DNA from: Plasmopara viticola
Lineage: Eukaryota > Oomycota > Peronosporomycetes > Peronosporales > Peronosporaceae
Length of the DNA stretch: 64,000 nt
Assembly (NCBI GenBank): GCA_001695595.3
Contig: MBPM02000004.1
Span: forward strand, 1,798,001 to 1,862,000
Direction: 5' to 3'
The number at the start of each line of letters is the position of its first letter. Position 1 is the stretch's first letter. The translations under genes were made by a program, and so were the position numbers. Positions 24,671 to 35,063 of this stretch are shown here, piece after piece. The notes under the pieces were generated by a model. It was not told the origin of the DNA, did not search any database, and saw nothing but the letters and a program-made list of their open reading frames with translations.

Positions 24671-24930
24671 TTGTTAAAGTGCGTGGTCGTTATCGTGGCG
24701 TTTGGAATCGAGGAAGTTGGAGACTTAGGCCTTAAAGATGAGATTCGAACATATGAAGACGAGGTTTTGACCTCAAAAGCGCAATATGCACGAGACGTTG
24801 AGGCAAAAAAGAAGGCAGAGTTTGCTTTGAGCACGATTCAAGCGAATTATGGTCAGTTCGACAGTCAAGTCTTGGAAAGGTGTCTGTGGACACAAAATTT
24901 GTCTGCAGCGATGTGGAAATGTGTCAGGTA
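24671..24930 (+). other. Possible orphan exon with coiled-coil character
   Basis: This frame has coding-like composition and reads KDEIRTYEDEVLTSKAQYAR, then Glu/Lys/Ala-rich sequence with heptad-like hydrophobic spacing. It ends near TGTCAG followed by GTATAAG, a possible splice donor at about 24929. There is no ATG and no recognisable partner exon, so it may be a leftover piece of a coiled-coil gene. It lies divergent from the membrane-protein pair, with about 220 bp between. Confidence 0.25.
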
Positions 24931-25541
24931 TAAGATCCCCTCCACAATCTTCTGCAATGTAGTCGTCGTGGTGTTCGGCTTTTGGCAATCTACTGAATTT
25001 AAGTAGTAGTAGAGCGCAACTAAATCTTGTGGAAAATGTCATGGCGATACAAGTCGTACGTATCTTAATACAGATAAAACTTGGATGCACTCACGTCAAT
25101 TTCATCTGCAATAAGATTTTAAATGTAGTCGTTTTATTACTCGGATTGACAAGTCGGGGACCATCGAGCAGGTTTTCGAAGCGTACGAACAAACTCGTTT
25201 TTTTACAGTGAGACTTATCAACAGATATTTCGAATGTATAAAAACGTAGGATACTAAAACCGATCTCTAAAGTGCAGTCCCTAATAGAGAAGAGTTGTTT
25301 ATCGAAAGATCGCATACCTTTCTCCACGCCTCCTTTATACAAGATGCTGTATGTTATTATCACACCAAGAAACTACTGTTTCACCTACTCATTGCAGTAT
25401 GCCCAGATAATAGAGTTCTAGCACCAACACAGTCGTAATGCACGACAATACTTAATAGTCCACCAGCTGGTCATTGTCATAGTCATAACATTTTCGTTAT
25501 TAGTAGTGGAAAAATGAAGTGTAAAGGCAATCAAAACTATT
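24931..25541. other. Intergenic, no supported gene
   Basis: Overlapping short frames only. The right end (25529-25541) is one copy of the target-site duplication of the adjacent SINE-like element. Confidence 0.5.
25529..25541. repeat. Target-site duplication, left copy
   Basis: AATCAAAACTATT here is repeated exactly at 25865-25877 on the other side of the SINE-like element. One or two bases at the edge could belong to the element. Confidence 0.75.
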
Positions 25542-25864
25542 GTATTGTATTGTATTACGTTATCGCGTTGCCAAGTTATGCACGTGCTAGGCTCTATGGC
25601 TAGTCCACGGCATAGAGTGGTGTCCGCATACGTCGAGTCTCGTTCGGCGGGCAGTGCAGCCAGCACCGAGGCCGTGAGGGTCTTCCATTATTTTGTGTAC
25701 TTCTGACTTGGTAAGTGCCCAGGTGGCGCCCTGGTGCTGGAGACCGTCGCGTCGAGGGTGAGACTCGTTAGAGACCTGCAGATGCCCGAGAGCACCTGCC
25801 CGAAGCGCGCGAGCATTTAGCCCCCGCGCTTGGAAGGAGGGCGTCACCCCAACCTTTTCCGAAA
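25542..25864 (-). mobile_element. SINE-like retroelement, copy A (minus orientation)
   Basis: About 323 bp, nearly identical (around 95% by eye) to the reverse complement of 35064-35393. In its own orientation it begins TTTTTCGGAAAAGGTTGGGG, has a GC-rich body with a small hairpin (GCAGGTGC..GCATCTGC region), and ends in a short run of ATACA-type units, seen here as TTGTATTGTATTGTATT on the plus strand. Flanking 13-bp direct repeats (25529-25541 and 25865-25877) show that it was inserted by target-primed reverse transcription or a similar process. It encodes no protein of its own that I can support; frames through it are artefacts. I could not place convincing pol III A and B boxes, so SINE-like is used in the structural sense. 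Confidence 0.8.
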
Positions 25865-25877
25865 AATCAAAACTATT
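25865..25877. repeat. Target-site duplication, right copy
   Basis: Second copy of AATCAAAACTATT flanking SINE-like copy A. Confidence 0.75.
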
Positions 25878-26646
25878 ATGATAGTTTTATATGCCTTGAC
25901 GCATAAATCACTTTGGAGCGCCAAAATAATGTTGTGCTTACAGGTGTTTAGTCCTCATTAAAAACTGGGATTACGATGTAGTATATGTTTGAGCTCTACA
26001 TGTCTAAACTATTATTGTGACCGTAAAGTGATACAAGGTGCTGTATCGCTGGATGAGTAACTCAGCAGCACTCGTTTTGGAACCAATAAAGCATCATTTG
26101 TCCTAGACGGCCTCGAAGGCACTACACTTATACGGCCAATTAGTAAACATTGCGCCGTCGTGCGAGCAAAGCGGGCTTCAACTTGCATTATAGACAACAA
26201 GGTTGCGAAACCGTCATAACATCCTTCAGCTCTATCTAATTCGTACAGCTCTTTTCGTCAGGTTGACTGTGAACTTGTCTGATATTATTAGACTGATGGC
26301 ATGGTATCTATGAATTGCATTTTGAGCATTCTATTGCAACTTCAACACTACACGTCAGCTTCAACATTAACAATCTTTACTGATCGAACTGAGCCGGATA
26401 TATTTGTCAATGTTATCAGTGCAAAAGGACGCCTGCTCTTGGTATCGGAACTTAATGTCGTCATCGTCATAAGATTGTTTGTAGTAAATTGTGTAATAGA
26501 TTTGCCGGGTATTCCTCTTGTTCGGGTTTTTCCTTTCTCTCCTACATTCGATAGCTGCCGGTAAGAATAATCTCGATGAATTTTGGCAATCACTCGAATT
26601 ACGGCAGTCACTATACAAACTGCTACGCGGGGCGTCAGACATTGCG
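25878..26646. other. Intergenic upstream of the Mpo1-like nonsense copy
   Basis: The frame of the downstream pseudogene stays open upstream to 26518, but those residues do not match the intact Mpo1-like gene, so they are taken as non-coding. Frames on the opposite strand have no support. Confidence 0.45.
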
Positions 26647-27228
26647 ATGGGCGTCGTATCGGACCGCTTCGACCTAGAAAAGCAGGTGACGTTTTATCTG
26701 TCGTACCACAACAACAAGATTAACCAGTACATCCACCTAGCTTGCATCTGACCAATTTATTTATCGGGGCTTATGATACTTGCGCATACCCAGCCGTTAG
26801 TTGAGACGCCGACGTTTTTAGCCTCGCTTTACTATGAACAGTCTGTCGTGCTAGATTATTTAGCAGTCATGGCGGCAATCTACGTGCTTTGGTACATATT
26901 ACTGGACATCTATGCCGGTTCGTTGGGCGCCGGCCTTGTCTTGATCTGCTTTGTATTTGCCGAATATTTTGCCATCGAGGGGGCCAAGGCAATGGAGGTG
27001 CACAGCATGCTCGTGGCAATAGCCATTCAAGCCACGGCCTGGATCTTGCAATTCGTTGGCCACGGTGTGTTTGAGGGTCGCAAACCGGCGCTCTTCGACA
27101 GTCTGGACCAGGCACTAATCACGGCTCCAATATTCGTGCTGCTCGAGATATTGATTCCTTTAGGCTACCACCCAAAACTCTATCAGCGCGTATTGAAGCA
27201 AGTCAAAATTAATTTCAAGGAATTTTAG
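26647..27228 (+). pseudogene. Mpo1-like paralogue with a single in-frame TGA
   Basis: The plus frame from ATG 26647 reads a complete Mpo1/DUF962 protein of about 193 residues that aligns without gaps of note to the intact copy (roughly 60% identical by eye), including SYHNNK.NQ.IHL..I and WILQFVGHGVFE..PALFD. The only lesion is TGA at 26749-26751, where the intact copy has Trp (TGG) in the conserved IWP motif. After it, 158 codons remain open to the natural stop at 27226-27228. Expected conserved His and Asn residues are kept. The product would be an ER-membrane 2-hydroxy fatty acid dioxygenase if read through. Options are a very recent nonsense mutation, an allele or sequencing error, or stop-codon readthrough; the sequence alone cannot tell. 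The second in-frame Met at 26773 could restart translation but would lose the YHNNK..NQ.IHL motif. Confidence 0.85.
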
Positions 27229-28727
27229 GCTACAAAAACGCTTTAGGGTGGCGATATAAATTGGCCTAATATCGTGTCATCAATGTATTACTATGTTTTC
27301 GTTAATCATTCATGAAAATATACTCGTTTCTAATAGTAATGGTATATTTTTAGCATTGCATAACGTTTTCAAAAATGTACAATTCTCGTCGCTACAGACC
27401 TCGCCCATGTCGCCTGTAATATGACCTTAACGTGCATGGTCTATGTTTCAGCAACGTATTGGCGTAGTAGAGACGCTTAATCGATGTCTACCGGCTTTAT
27501 GTGTATCTATCCTCCCGCTGACATGGACTCCATTGCCATGACATAATTTTGGTGTGTACTAGTAAGGATTATGGGCCCTATCTAGAATCGTCCATAATGA
27601 TCGATGTATTATTCTGTCATGTTACATTAACGATATGCAGATTTATACGCACAATAAAAGGGGATGTTCATTGCTTATATTGTAAAGTTATTTGCAGTGC
27701 ATTTCAAAGAGCGTAAAGCTGTCCGTAGAAACTTCAGATACACTTGAGAAACATATATGTACCGGATTTTCGAAAAAGCTTTTGATCGCGACCCTGCCAT
27801 AGTTGCATTATAAAATTCAAAGGTTATTTCCCTAGTACACCTAACCCAGAAAGGTAGTAGCCATCAATCTATTAGAGCACCTTTTGCTAAGAAAATATAT
27901 CAATGCAAATACGCATGTGCTAACGGTTCGAGGGCTTGAAATCTCTTAATTTATCATAAATACTTTCTTGTAGGATGAATAGCTACCTTATTTTTCGTAA
28001 TGATATTTTTATAGTTTTTAAAAAATTAAAGTATAGTTTCCTCGATTCTTTTTTTTTCTCTATAAATGTTTTCAATATTTTCAATTTTTACTTTTTAATA
28101 ATTTTAGTAATACTACCTATTTGTAATATAAAGCCCGGTCTACTAATAACATTAATATTGACTCAAACTTTTTTATGATTAATAACTGTTTTGATTTGAT
28201 AGAGCACAACAGCTCGACTTGATTGTTTATTGTGTTCCTCGGCCTATGCTTCCATTCGGACGTAGGTGTCTCGATGACAACAACACTAGCAGCTCTCTCA
28301 CAGTGTTTTGGGTCGCGCTACGTAGACGATAGCTGCTCTTGCGTCGAGCCCGTGGAGACGTCACCTTTGCTTGTAATACACGATTGTAAGTCGGTATCGA
28401 CTGGCACGGAGACCTTAGATAGCTCTTAGCTTTAGCGCCCGTCCCCACTTCCTGTGTCGTCACTCATTTTGTTGCAGTCCTTATTAACGATGGAGCCAAG
28501 TAGGCGCTTGCCGTCAGGCGCAGAGGTCACCTCAATATCGACCCGCTATGTTGGCGAACGTCATTTCTGGTTAAAGCTCATATTTGTATTTCTGTACTGC
28601 GTAAAAATGAGTATGAGGAAAAGAGAATAAAACTTGTACGAACAAAATAAATTACTGCCACTAGTTACATAAGATGATAGAGTCCAAGCACCGCCCCAAC
28701 TTCTCTTCTTCTACCAAGTACTTGCAC
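27229..28727. other. Intergenic with a strongly AT-rich insert
   Basis: 27.96-28.19 kb is much richer in A and T than its surroundings, with long T runs and a frame full of Phe, Ile, Asn and Leu, as in organellar DNA. Its right edge near 28.20 kb is abrupt, followed by GC-balanced DNA. No family motif can be read. The frame at 28223-28429 contains RYVDD but lacks any reverse-transcriptase context. Confidence 0.4.
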
Positions 28728-29495
28728 CTAAGCACCCCATCCCAACGATGCCAGCAACTTTATTTGCGCTGCCAGATAAAGAGCAGTCGCAGTACTAATC
28801 GGCTCGTCACTCCGACGGAAATTGTCGGGGATCCTTTCCTCCACCATAAACGATTTGACATGCTCTACGGAAATTGTCTCTGACTCATAATCGCCCATTG
28901 CGATTAAAAGCAGAGCACACTCCCCATACGCCGCTGATTGCCCTTTCCAAGGCAGCGCGTACTCTGGATTCTCTGTCTTGCATTGCGTTTCCCTCTCTCT
29001 TCGTTCCGTTGCCAAACTGTGTTTAGTAAGCCTACCATCCTCACTTTTAGCAAGCAATTCGCCGGCCAAAGTGATGTTAATTTGTGCTGGATCCCTCTTG
29101 AAATACGCGTCGTCATGCACGAGCGACGCATCATGTTCAATGAACCCGTGAACGCTCAAGTCTGCAAGCGTCAGCCGCGACGGCAGTGGTCGCGTAAGGT
29201 GCTCCGCCAGGGCCTCGTCGATGTTGAATACATCCACAATTGCGTTTCGAATCAAGTGTGGGGTAAGCGCCTTGCCGTCGCGAGGCAAATACCCGTGGTT
29301 TGCCAAAGAATTAAGCACCGGACACGGACTGCGATGGTTTGGGGCAGCGTTTGGAGGAGGGAAACCGGAGACATCAGCACCCGACGGGCGGACGTAGCGG
29401 TGGTCGTCCACAACCACTAGATTTAGTGTTGCAGCCAGCGGATTCGTCGTTAGCGCGGAAGAATACGCAAGCGGCAAGAGCCAAATTTTCGCCAT
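28728..29495 (-). CDS. Haem-thiolate peroxidase (chloroperoxidase / short unspecific peroxygenase family)
   Basis: A 255-residue intronless protein from ATG 29495. The N-terminus (MAKIWLLPLAYSSALTTNPL) is a likely secretion signal. The segment RSPCPVLNSLANHGYLPRDG (about residues 55-74) is the classical haem-thiolate peroxidase motif; Cys58 in the PCP triad would be the axial haem ligand. The EHD motif (FIEHDASL, Glu120-His121-Asp122) is the Mg-binding and second signature of the family. Size fits the short class I peroxygenases, which act outside the cell or in the secretory route on aliphatic and aromatic substrates using hydrogen peroxide. This family is known from fungi and oomycetes. The catalytic distal Glu should lie in the C-terminal half; several Glu residues are candidates, and I do not choose one. 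The C-terminus ends at LLASLGWGA with no anchor. The real substrate is unknown. Confidence 0.9.
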   Translation of the reverse strand: MAKIWLLPLAYSSALTTNPLAATLNLVVVDDHRYVRPSGADVSGFPPPNAAPNHRSPCPVLNSLANHGYLPRDGKALTPHLIRNAIVDVFNIDEALAEHLTRPLPSRLTLADLSVHGFIEHDASLVHDDAYFKRDPAQINITLAGELLAKSEDGRLTKHSLATERRERETQCKTENPEYALPWKGQSAAYGECALLLIAMGDYESETISVEHVKSFMVEERIPDNFRRSDEPISTATALYLAAQIKLLASLGWGA

Positions 29496-30439
29496 AAGAT
29501 TTTGATCGCTTTGAGTTATGAAAATTGACCAGGCACATTTGAAAAGCTACTTACGGTATGATCTGTAAAAATAAATTGCTTTGCTCTATCAATTTTGCGT
29601 TCCGATATCTAAGTGACATAAGTATTTTAACAATGAAACTTGCGGACACACCATTACAAAGGGTTTACATTTGACAGATTGCTCTCGGCGTCGATTTTGG
29701 AACGAGTGATGGACACAGCACACAATGGGTGGTTCGACGCAAGAAACCTAATCGGCTCTTCACGATGCGATCATTTTCCCAACACACGAGTGCTCTGCCG
29801 CTCTTTGGCACGGACAGCGATACCGGTCGACTAGGCCAACGCCATGCACCGCTCTGCTTCAAGGGCTCGAAATCCAGCGAGTGTACCTTAAACTACTGCT
29901 TCACACTTTCACATCGATGTCATCTTTATCACCTTTTAACAATACGCAAGGCTTGTCTTTCTTCTCATCCAATTTAGATTTGCGCTCGCAATTCACCCCA
30001 ATACAGCCATGCATCTTCGGAAGCAATAACATCGTATCGATAATGGGAAACGGTGACTATCAAACTTCTGGAAAAAGCCTCACGACTGAAAGAAGAAGAA
30101 GAAAAAAAAACATATCCGTTATTTTCGACATTTACATTTGTAATAAAAAATCAAACTTTTTTGCCAAAAAATTGAAAAGTCGTTGCGCTGACGCCATGGC
30201 GTGTATCTTAAAGCTGCACCATGCGGTAATTGCTAACAAGGTGCACCAAGTGAGCACAAAAATGAGCATACCATTGTGATAATTGCAGCTTTCGCTGCTT
30301 CTAAAAGAGCTCTGTCAATACAGACCAGCCGCGGCATGATAAGTACCTAACTGTTGTACTACCGATAGCACGAGCAAAGTTCTACTTAAACCTAGATGGT
30401 GTTTTTACAGCTTTTTATCCCCAACTTGGCCACATTGGC
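29496..30439. other. Intergenic; GC-balanced stretch at 29.64-29.98 kb
   Basis: 29.64-29.98 kb has more coding-like composition than its flanks and several overlapping frames on both strands, including a reading LGVDFGTSDG that superficially recalls sugar-kinase N-termini. None continues into a recognisable domain, so no gene is called. Around 30.09-30.17 kb there is a purine-rich and A-rich run. Confidence 0.35.
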
Positions 30440-32410
30440 TTAGTAAATGGCTCGCAAGAGACGACTGCCATTGCAAATGGACGTGGCCGCGACGAAAAAG
30501 GTAAACTCGCTCTGTTTTTGATTGAGAAAGCGGAAGGCTGTAAGCTCGGCGACTGTGACGCCACCGACGTAGTAGACGAGCACATTGATGTGTGTTCCAC
30601 CATTTCCACTCAATAAAGCGTCGGTCGCCATCCTGTGGCAATTGCTGGATTGGGTTCCACCTCCATTGCCCAGACTCAGCAGGGATGTCGTCGGATCCTT
30701 TGCCAGCGTTTTGTACTTCATTCCAAGGGACTCTTGCAGCAAGCGAATGCTCATGGGCGCGTAGCCAGTGTACGGGAACATAAAGTGAATGTCCGTCGGT
30801 TGTCTCGTATCTTCGTCGTCTAACGCGCCCCGCATCAGTAAAAGTTGCTTGCGCTTCTTTGGAAACTCAAAGCGGTTTTCCACAGAGAGCAAATCCATTG
30901 TCTCGAGTTGCACGAGTAGTGGCAAGATCTGATGGCCATACGTATGGCAGAGCTGCTGGCGGTACCACGCTAAAGTGTCTGGTTTCAAACCACCGCGAAC
31001 AAGCGAGCAGAGACAGAGCAACTTGACTACATCGTACAGATTCAAGGGGGGTTCACGTAAAATGGCTTCCTCCAAAAACGTGTCCACGCCCTTTGCTGCA
31101 GAGGATGATGCACTGGGTCCAGCGCTCATAATGGCCATTTCCGTCTCCACACATCCACGGAGAGCGAGTTGCGTACTCAACTCACGCACACGCTGCACGA
31201 GGTGCAAATGGTGGGCCAATGATCGCTTTTTCTTGACCAAATGCGGAGCTTTGGCCAGCAGAGCCTTGACTTTTTGGAACTCGGCCTGGCTATCCTTTGG
31301 CACACCAGCAGTCGACCCCGTCGAGCTGCTTCCACGCACTTCAGTGGCGAGGTCCCTGGCGACGTCCACTAACTGATCCGAGACCAGATTAAAGTTGACG
31401 TCACGGATCTCGTCAAAGAGCGCGTCGAGGTGGTTCAGCACCAACTTTTGCGTCTTGGTCGTCGATGTCGACGCTGCCTTGCTAGTGCTGACACTATTGC
31501 GTCCCCCTTCACTCGACGCATCCTCTTCTTGTTCCTTTTCATACGTGACAACGCCGTGATTGACTCCTACCAAAGCATCTAAGAGTCCCTCGTACGTCAT
31601 TGGGGTCAGCAACATGGACAAGGGATCTTCCATTCGATCAATGATCACCAACTTATCCACGACCGTGTCCACATCGGCTGCTTGTTCGTTCACGCCAAGC
31701 TTCTCCTGTTGTCCATGCGCCAGCTCGAGCATCTGACGAACTCGTTGCGCAAAGAAGCCGTGGCACGTAATGTCTTGGATCCTGTGTCCAGTGTGCTTCT
31801 CCACCGCCAAGATACTCTTGACCACGTCCGTCAAGGATCGACTGTCTCCCTTTACGTAGAGCTCTCCAAACACGCTGTCGTGGCACAAGGCCGCGACGCC
31901 ACGGTCCACGAGGATCAGCCCGAGAGTCAAATTGGCCTGGCGAATAAACCCTGCAACGCCTTGTCGTTCCATCTCTAACGTCACGTCGGACGTGGCCTTT
32001 GGAAGCCAGAGGACCACGCAGCGTCGCGTGGCCACAAGCTCTAACGGCCGCAGCGCATCCGCCAGACGCTTGGCGACTGTGGGAAGCGGCGGGGCCACCA
32101 CGACCACGTCCTCCGTCGTGTTGCCGTCTCCTAGAGTCCCTTGGGATGGCCCGACAATGGCCAATTGACGCTGGAGCTGGGCCGACTCACCAGTCTGAAG
32201 CTGGACACTTTGCAAGCGAGAGATGCCCAGCTTGTCATAAAAGTCACTACCTCCTGAGCCGTAGACCAGCAGTTCAAAAATGGCCAGCTGGGAACTATCG
32301 ACCGCGAGAAGGATCTTGCCCCGGGACGACGTGAAGGGGCCCAAAGTCGTCTCGATCGACCGCGCAAAGGCGGCCAGCGCGTCTGCCTTGAGCGCATCCT
32401 CGAGCTTCAT
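30440..32410 (-). CDS. VPS33: Vacuolar protein sorting protein 33 (Sec1/Munc18 family)
   Basis: A 656-residue intronless protein from ATG 32410; the frame is open 19 codons further upstream, but only from a GTG, so the ATG is preferred. Sec1/Munc18 features run along the whole length: the N-terminal domain with KILLAVDSSQLAIFELLV, the central hallmark LVIIDRMEDPLSMLLTPMTY followed by EGLLDAL (about residues 254-280), and the C-terminal YVGGVTVAELTAFRFLN block followed by FTFFVAATSICNGSRLL. These last two are more like Vps33 than Sec1, Sly1 or Vps45. Vps33 is the SNARE-binding subunit of the HOPS and CORVET tethering complexes at endosomes and vacuoles. An acidic and Ser-rich loop near residues 293-315 (EQEEDASSEGG) and a Ser/Thr-rich insert follow the hallmark and are probably lineage-specific. 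Whether it is the A- or B-type is not decided. Confidence 0.9.
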   Translation of the reverse strand: MKLEDALKADALAAFARSIETTLGPFTSSRGKILLAVDSSQLAIFELLVYGSGGSDFYDKLGISRLQSVQLQTGESAQLQRQLAIVGPSQGTLGDGNTTEDVVVVAPPLPTVAKRLADALRPLELVATRRCVVLWLPKATSDVTLEMERQGVAGFIRQANLTLGLILVDRGVAALCHDSVFGELYVKGDSRSLTDVVKSILAVEKHTGHRIQDITCHGFFAQRVRQMLELAHGQQEKLGVNEQAADVDTVVDKLVIIDRMEDPLSMLLTPMTYEGLLDALVGVNHGVVTYEKEQEEDASSEGGRNSVSTSKAASTSTTKTQKLVLNHLDALFDEIRDVNFNLVSDQLVDVARDLATEVRGSSSTGSTAGVPKDSQAEFQKVKALLAKAPHLVKKKRSLAHHLHLVQRVRELSTQLALRGCVETEMAIMSAGPSASSSAAKGVDTFLEEAILREPPLNLYDVVKLLCLCSLVRGGLKPDTLAWYRQQLCHTYGHQILPLLVQLETMDLLSVENRFEFPKKRKQLLLMRGALDDEDTRQPTDIHFMFPYTGYAPMSIRLLQESLGMKYKTLAKDPTTSLLSLGNGGGTQSSNCHRMATDALLSGNGGTHINVLVYYVGGVTVAELTAFRFLNQKQSEFTFFVAATSICNGSRLLRAIY

Positions 32411-33691
32411 GGTGTTTTGCCAGACTGGATTTTCTATCGAAAGAGGCCACTTACTCAGTCGAGACACGATCGAAAAAAAAGGCTTCGATTCTAATACGTC
32501 GATCCTTTTTTATTTAATCCTTCCATTGTCGCATCCCTGAGCTGGTAGTAGGGCACTCGGACTTGGCCCAACAACATGCGTCGAGACGCGCGCAAGATGA
32601 ACCTTTTTTTTAATACAAGCCATCGTCGGTCGGCGAGACAAAAGAGTACCTAAAATCTTTATAATCTGACCAAGACACTAAAACGCTGATAGCTACAAGA
32701 TACCATCATTACCTAAAGGTTTGTGAATGAAATTAAGGCTGCGTCTTCCAAAAGGCTGCGCCTAGGTCGTAAGCGGTAATATGTAAATAGTCAGCCCGCC
32801 AGAGAAGCGCTAAGGCACAATAGAATCCGGAAGGTTCGCGTGCTTTGTTGCGGCAATCTTTTCTTTTTCCTTACCCGGTCTACAGATTCCTCCACCCTTT
32901 GGTTGTATATCGGGTAAGCATTTGTCTAGCTCATGGTCCGCTAGGGCAGCGGAGGCCAGATTCATCGTCCAATGGTGCTAGAAAAGTGTGAGACGTAAAG
33001 TCAGGCTCGTCGACGATGCGAAAGGTTTATATACAACGACAGAGTAAGTCACGGCAAGGAGCAAAAGCTTGACCTGGAATACTCCTGTCAAAAATGTCAT
33101 TAAAATTGGAAAGTGAAAAGAAGAAGGCGTAGTCTAAACAGCAACCATCGGTAAATTTCTCGGGTAGGTCCAGTCGATGAAGTCGCTGATTCTATGCGAC
33201 GTCCATGCGAGGGCCTCTAATTTACTATGCACTCCACTTGAATGTATCACTGTTCTTAGTGGTCAAGAAATGGTGGAAGAGACGCTCCTGCCTCACCCTT
33301 GTGTATACAAAAAAACAGATTCTGCACAATCGAGTTTACACGCTTAAGAATGCTCTTAGGATCTGCCCTTCTACATAGACTGCTGTTTTTTCGGTACAGC
33401 CCTAAGACGTTGGGATCTTTTCAATAGGATATATACTTTTCCAGCCATGTGATTTGTGAGCTTTGCAGTCGGATCGATCGCCGCAGTCCCTTTGCGAGGT
33501 ATTTGGATGTCGTTTACCTTTGCAGTACGCTCTAAGAGCTCTGCCTAATAGTACACAGCTTCTCGGTTTTATATGGGTATGCCCACCTATAAGCGCCTTT
33601 TATCAAGCTGAGAACAGGAACAGCGATTCAACAATGTGCTAAGTGCACCTTATGCACCACGTGAGCCTCGAGTCCTGCGCTCAAAAACCTT
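32411..33691. other. Intergenic, no supported gene
   Basis: Between the VPS33 start and 33.7 kb there is no frame with support. A T-rich run near 32.5 kb and several short pyrimidine tracts are the only marked features. Confidence 0.5.
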
Positions 33692-33793
33692 TTGCAACGA
33701 ATCGTATATAATGATACGCGTGTGAACATCGTCTTTGAAAGGCGGCACTTCACACTGATCCATACCTTTCCAGGTTCGCAACGATTTGGTAAA

Positions 33794-34416
33794 ATGACGC
33801 GACATTTCGATTCGAACAAATGCGCTTATCCTGTCCGACGATATGAATATCGTATCAAGCACCTTTACTTAACAACTTACATTCCCCCTATCGTGTTTGT
33901 CTACTACATTCTCCTGCTCATCTTTAATAATGCAATAACATCCTCCGCCCTGGAAGTCATTTCAGCAGACATTATGCGGGGTCGGAAAACTGTTTACGTC
34001 TGGTAATTGGTTTTCTAAACGAGACTTAGATGCCGTTTCTTATTCTCTTATCCACTCATTCCAGAAAAAATTGTTCTCTTCAAAAATCTAAAATGTCAAA
34101 GCTATTTTTCACACAGAATGGTGTTAGGTCTGAAGATGATAGATGCGCATTGTTAAGTGCAAACGCAGCCAATGCTAGTATATTAGAAGAACTTTTTCGA
34201 TATAAAGATCTAGATCATCTTGATGGGTGTGTCGTTAATATACACCATAAAAGCTCAGCCTTCGAGAGCTTGCCATCTCTTGAGCAACAAAGTTTGAGTA
34301 GAGAACAGCTAATTGTGCATGTAAGTGTGCAAGGCTGTATAGAAAAGTTATTTCATGTCTTGATGGATTCCGGTACGCCAGAAACTTCGCGAATCGACAA
34401 ATTTTTGGCCAGCTAA
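33794..34416 (+). other. Possible broken secreted-protein gene or two small hypothetical frames
   Basis: A frame with its first ATG at 33794 ends at 34006 and contains a strongly hydrophobic run, IVFVYYILLLIFNNAITSSA, shaped like a signal peptide with a cleavage-type end. It is followed after a stop by a 128-codon frame from ATG 34030 to 34416, acidic in its first third (RSEDDR). The two frames are offset by a frameshift, so together they could be one decayed secreted protein, or the second may be an independent small gene. No RXLR, WY, CRN or other effector motif can be pointed to. No family recognised. Confidence 0.3.
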
Positions 34417-35052
34417 AACGGGTTGGCTGTTTTTCTCAGAGAGAGCAGTGGATAAAAGTAAGTTTTGGTTGACGGGCTAGTGAGATTATTTTGGTTAGAT
34501 TTTAATGTTGAATTGCCCCGGCTGTAAACCTTAAGAAATTCGACGTTACAGACCCATTTTTTGTCCTTGACAAGGACAAGTATAAATTTTAGTCGTGCCC
34601 ATAAATGCACGTTTAGATCAGTCAAAGAAACAAAAATTCAGGCGCTATTCTCTTGAATATCTGCAGTAGGGCATTAGTGGGTTAGGCTTCTTCTAACATT
34701 GAGGAAAGGCTAAAAGAGGTTTTTGGTTTTCATAAGACATCAAGTGTGTGATTGCTTAGACATTCCCTTAAAAAAGCCTTATGCACAATAAAACGACGTC
34801 TTATAAACCTCCTTTGGCGGGTAAACAAGATTTGCTTCACATTTGGCTACCAAAGACACTTTTTGCTTTAATAAATCCATAATCTTCTAGGTGCACTACC
34901 AACTGCGGTTGAATTGGTGCGCAGGACACAGTGAGAAACCATTTTATCAGTTGAGCAATATAGTGTCACTGTCACAAATAATTTCAAAAGTGGTAGTGGA
35001 AGCTTGGTGGGAAATTTGAGTACGCTAATAGCGAAACTGCTTTAGCTATAAC
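34417..35052. other. Intergenic, no supported gene
   Basis: No motif or structure seen; the right edge abuts the target-site duplication of SINE-like copy B. Confidence 0.5.
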
Positions 35053-35063
35053 ATCGTTACGAG
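35053..35063. repeat. Target-site duplication, left copy
   Basis: ATCGTTACGAG here is repeated exactly at 35394-35404, on the far side of SINE-like copy B. Confidence 0.8.

Noticed and set aside
25587..25847. 86-codon minus frame in a GC-rich block
   Set aside because: Lies wholly within SINE-like copy A; the other copy does not keep the frame.
28223..28429. Frame with RYVDD, second reverse-transcriptase-like word
   Set aside because: Same reason; the flanking sequence has no hydrophobic strand or later RT motifs, so it is taken as chance.
29640..29977. GVDFGTS-like start recalling FGGY sugar kinases
   Set aside because: No kinase motif follows and the frame soon turns Ser/His/Cys rich.
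30975..32334. Several plus-strand frames of up to 133 codons inside VPS33
   Set aside because: Arg/Ser/Pro-rich shadows of the VPS33 coding strand.
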